Positions 6,042-6,619 of a stretch of DNA of 6,619 nucleotides are shown here, piece after piece. The position numbers and the translations under genes are program-made. This DNA comes from Streptosporangiaceae bacterium (GTDB lineage: Bacteria > Actinomycetota > Actinomycetes > Streptosporangiales > Streptosporangiaceae), in NCBI GenBank assembly GCA_030043395.1, contig JASHXW010000081.1, positions 1-6,619 on the forward strand. The letters run 5' to 3'. The notes under the pieces are model-generated. The model was not told the origin of the DNA, made no database searches, and saw only the letters and a list, made by a program, of their open reading frames with translations. The number at the start of each line of letters is the position of its first letter. The first letter of the stretch is position 1.

Positions 6042-6619
6042 GGTCATCGGATACGAGTGTCCGCGGCGCGTGCCGCGAGTGTGCCGGGTCCGCCGCACCG
6101 CCGCCGGCGGCGGCGAGGGCAGCAGCCAGGCCGGCCACCGTGGGATCAGCGAAGAGGGTGCGGACGGGCAGGTCGACGCCGTAGACACCGCGGATCTGCG
6201 CCATCAGCCGGGTCGCGGTCAGCGAGTGGCCGCCGAGTGCGAAGAAGTTGTCGCTCACGCCGACCGGCGCCGGCAGGTCGAGTAGTTCGGCGACGATCGC
6301 CGCGAGCCGCGACTCGGTCGGGGTCCGTGGTGCAACTGGCAGCTCACCGGATGCCGCGCCCCAGTCCGGCTCGGGCAGCGCGCGGTGGTCGATCTTCCCG
6401 CTGCCGGTGAGCGGGAGCGCCGGCAAGACCACGAACGCGGCAGGCACCATGTAGTCGGGGAGCGTCTCGCGTAGTCGCTCGCGCAGCCCGGCGGGCGGGT
6501 TGCCGGCGCCCGAGCTGGTAACCAGGTAGCCGACGAGCCGGACGTCCTGCCCCGCGCCCCGGACCGAGACCACGGCCTGGGCGATATCGTCCTGGCTTCG
6601 CAGCACGGCCTCGACCTCG
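6034..6619 (-). CDS. Non-ribosomal peptide synthetase, C-terminal fragment (end of A domain + PCP), truncated by window edge
   Basis: The frame is open to the right edge, so only the last ~195 residues are visible. The first codons (EVEAVLRSQ) are the end of the adenylation A8 region. Then come LPDYMVP and the A10 motif GSGKIDHRALP, whose catalytic Lys is encoded at 6394-6396. A carrier domain follows with DNFFALGGHSLTATR; its phosphopantetheine Ser codon is at 6223-6225. After the carrier domain there is only an Ala/Gly-rich stretch and a short polar tail (HSRHAPRTLVSDDRK). No epimerisation or termination domain is present, so the donor offered to the next module should be an L-residue or glycine, unless domains outside the window change this. 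The A-domain pocket lies outside, so its substrate cannot be predicted. It ends 7 bp before the next NRPS gene, whose condensation domain is the natural acceptor partner; the two are presumably one operon. I see no recognisable paired docking domain at the junction. Confidence 0.93.
   Translation of the reverse strand, partial: EVEAVLRSQDDIAQAVVSVRGAGQDVRLVGYLVTSSGAGNPPAGLRERLRETLPDYMVPAAFVVLPALPLTGSGKIDHRALPEPDWGAASGELPVAPRTPTESRLAAIVAELLDLPAPVGVSDNFFALGGHSLTATRLMAQIRGVYGVDLPVRTLFADPTVAGLAAALAAAGGGAADPAHSRHAPRTLVSDDRK
6062..6077 (-). other. GC-rich hairpin upstream of the second NRPS start
   Basis: On the minus strand a six-pair stem CGCGGC/GCCGCG closes a four-base loop ACGC, inside the tail-coding region of the upstream synthetase and about 36-51 bases before ATG 6026. 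It could slow ribosomes at the gene junction, but such stems arise easily in DNA this rich in GC. Confidence 0.25.

Noticed and set aside
6098..6113. Perfect 16-bp palindrome CCGCCGCCGGCGGCGG
   Set aside because: It follows directly from GGC and GCC codons of an Ala/Gly linker, so it is not taken as an operator site.
6027..6188. Extending the C-A-PCP synthetase to the first in-frame ATG at 6188
   Set aside because: The extra 54 residues overlap the upstream carrier domain, are Arg/Pro-rich with no motif, and would need a 155-bp gene overlap.
1..6619. tRNA or rRNA genes, CRISPR arrays, transposases, attachment sites, riboswitches
   Set aside because: No matching structures, repeats or protein motifs were seen; nearly all of the window is explained by the four genes.

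Overview
The window reads as a high-GC actinobacterium. All four reading frames are strongly biased to G or C at the third codon position, and the non-ribosomal peptide synthetase (NRPS) modules are of the actinobacterial type. It covers one edge of a secondary-metabolite locus. There are three genes on the minus strand, transcribed leftwards, and one on the plus strand that converges on them.

Layout: (1) 1-1803, plus strand: the C-terminal ~600 residues of a large arylsulfatase whose start and catalytic formylglycine motif lie to the left of the window. (2) 1804-1848: a 45-bp convergent gap with only weak hairpins. (3) 1849-2685, minus strand: an unrecognised exported protein of 278 residues, with a Tat-like signal peptide and a duplicated cleavage region. 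(4) 2686-2756: a 71-bp spacer holding a long interrupted inverted repeat. (5) 2757-6026, minus strand: a complete one-module NRPS, condensation (C) - adenylation (A) - carrier (PCP), with no release domain. (6) 6034-6619, minus strand: the C-terminal end of another NRPS (end of an A domain, then a PCP), which runs out of the right edge.

How they work together: the right-hand synthetase would load an amino acid onto its PCP. The C domain of the complete module would condense it with the amino acid chosen by its own A domain, and the product would stay on that module's PCP. There is no thioesterase or reductase in the window, so release or further extension must depend on genes elsewhere. The two NRPS genes are 7 bp apart (or overlap by 14 bp with the alternative start) and are almost certainly co-transcribed. 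The exported protein follows on the same strand and could be the last gene of the operon. The sulfatase is on the opposite strand and need not belong to the pathway.

The most useful leads are: an adenylation pocket read as D-I-L-Q-W-G-C-V-Y-K, only partly like glycine-type codes; the gene split inside what would normally be a continuous PCP-C linker; the acidic C-terminal tail of the terminal module; and the unknown exported protein with tandem signal-peptidase sites. I see no RNA genes, insertion sequences, CRISPR arrays or attachment sites, and nothing that clearly amounts to an undescribed system.
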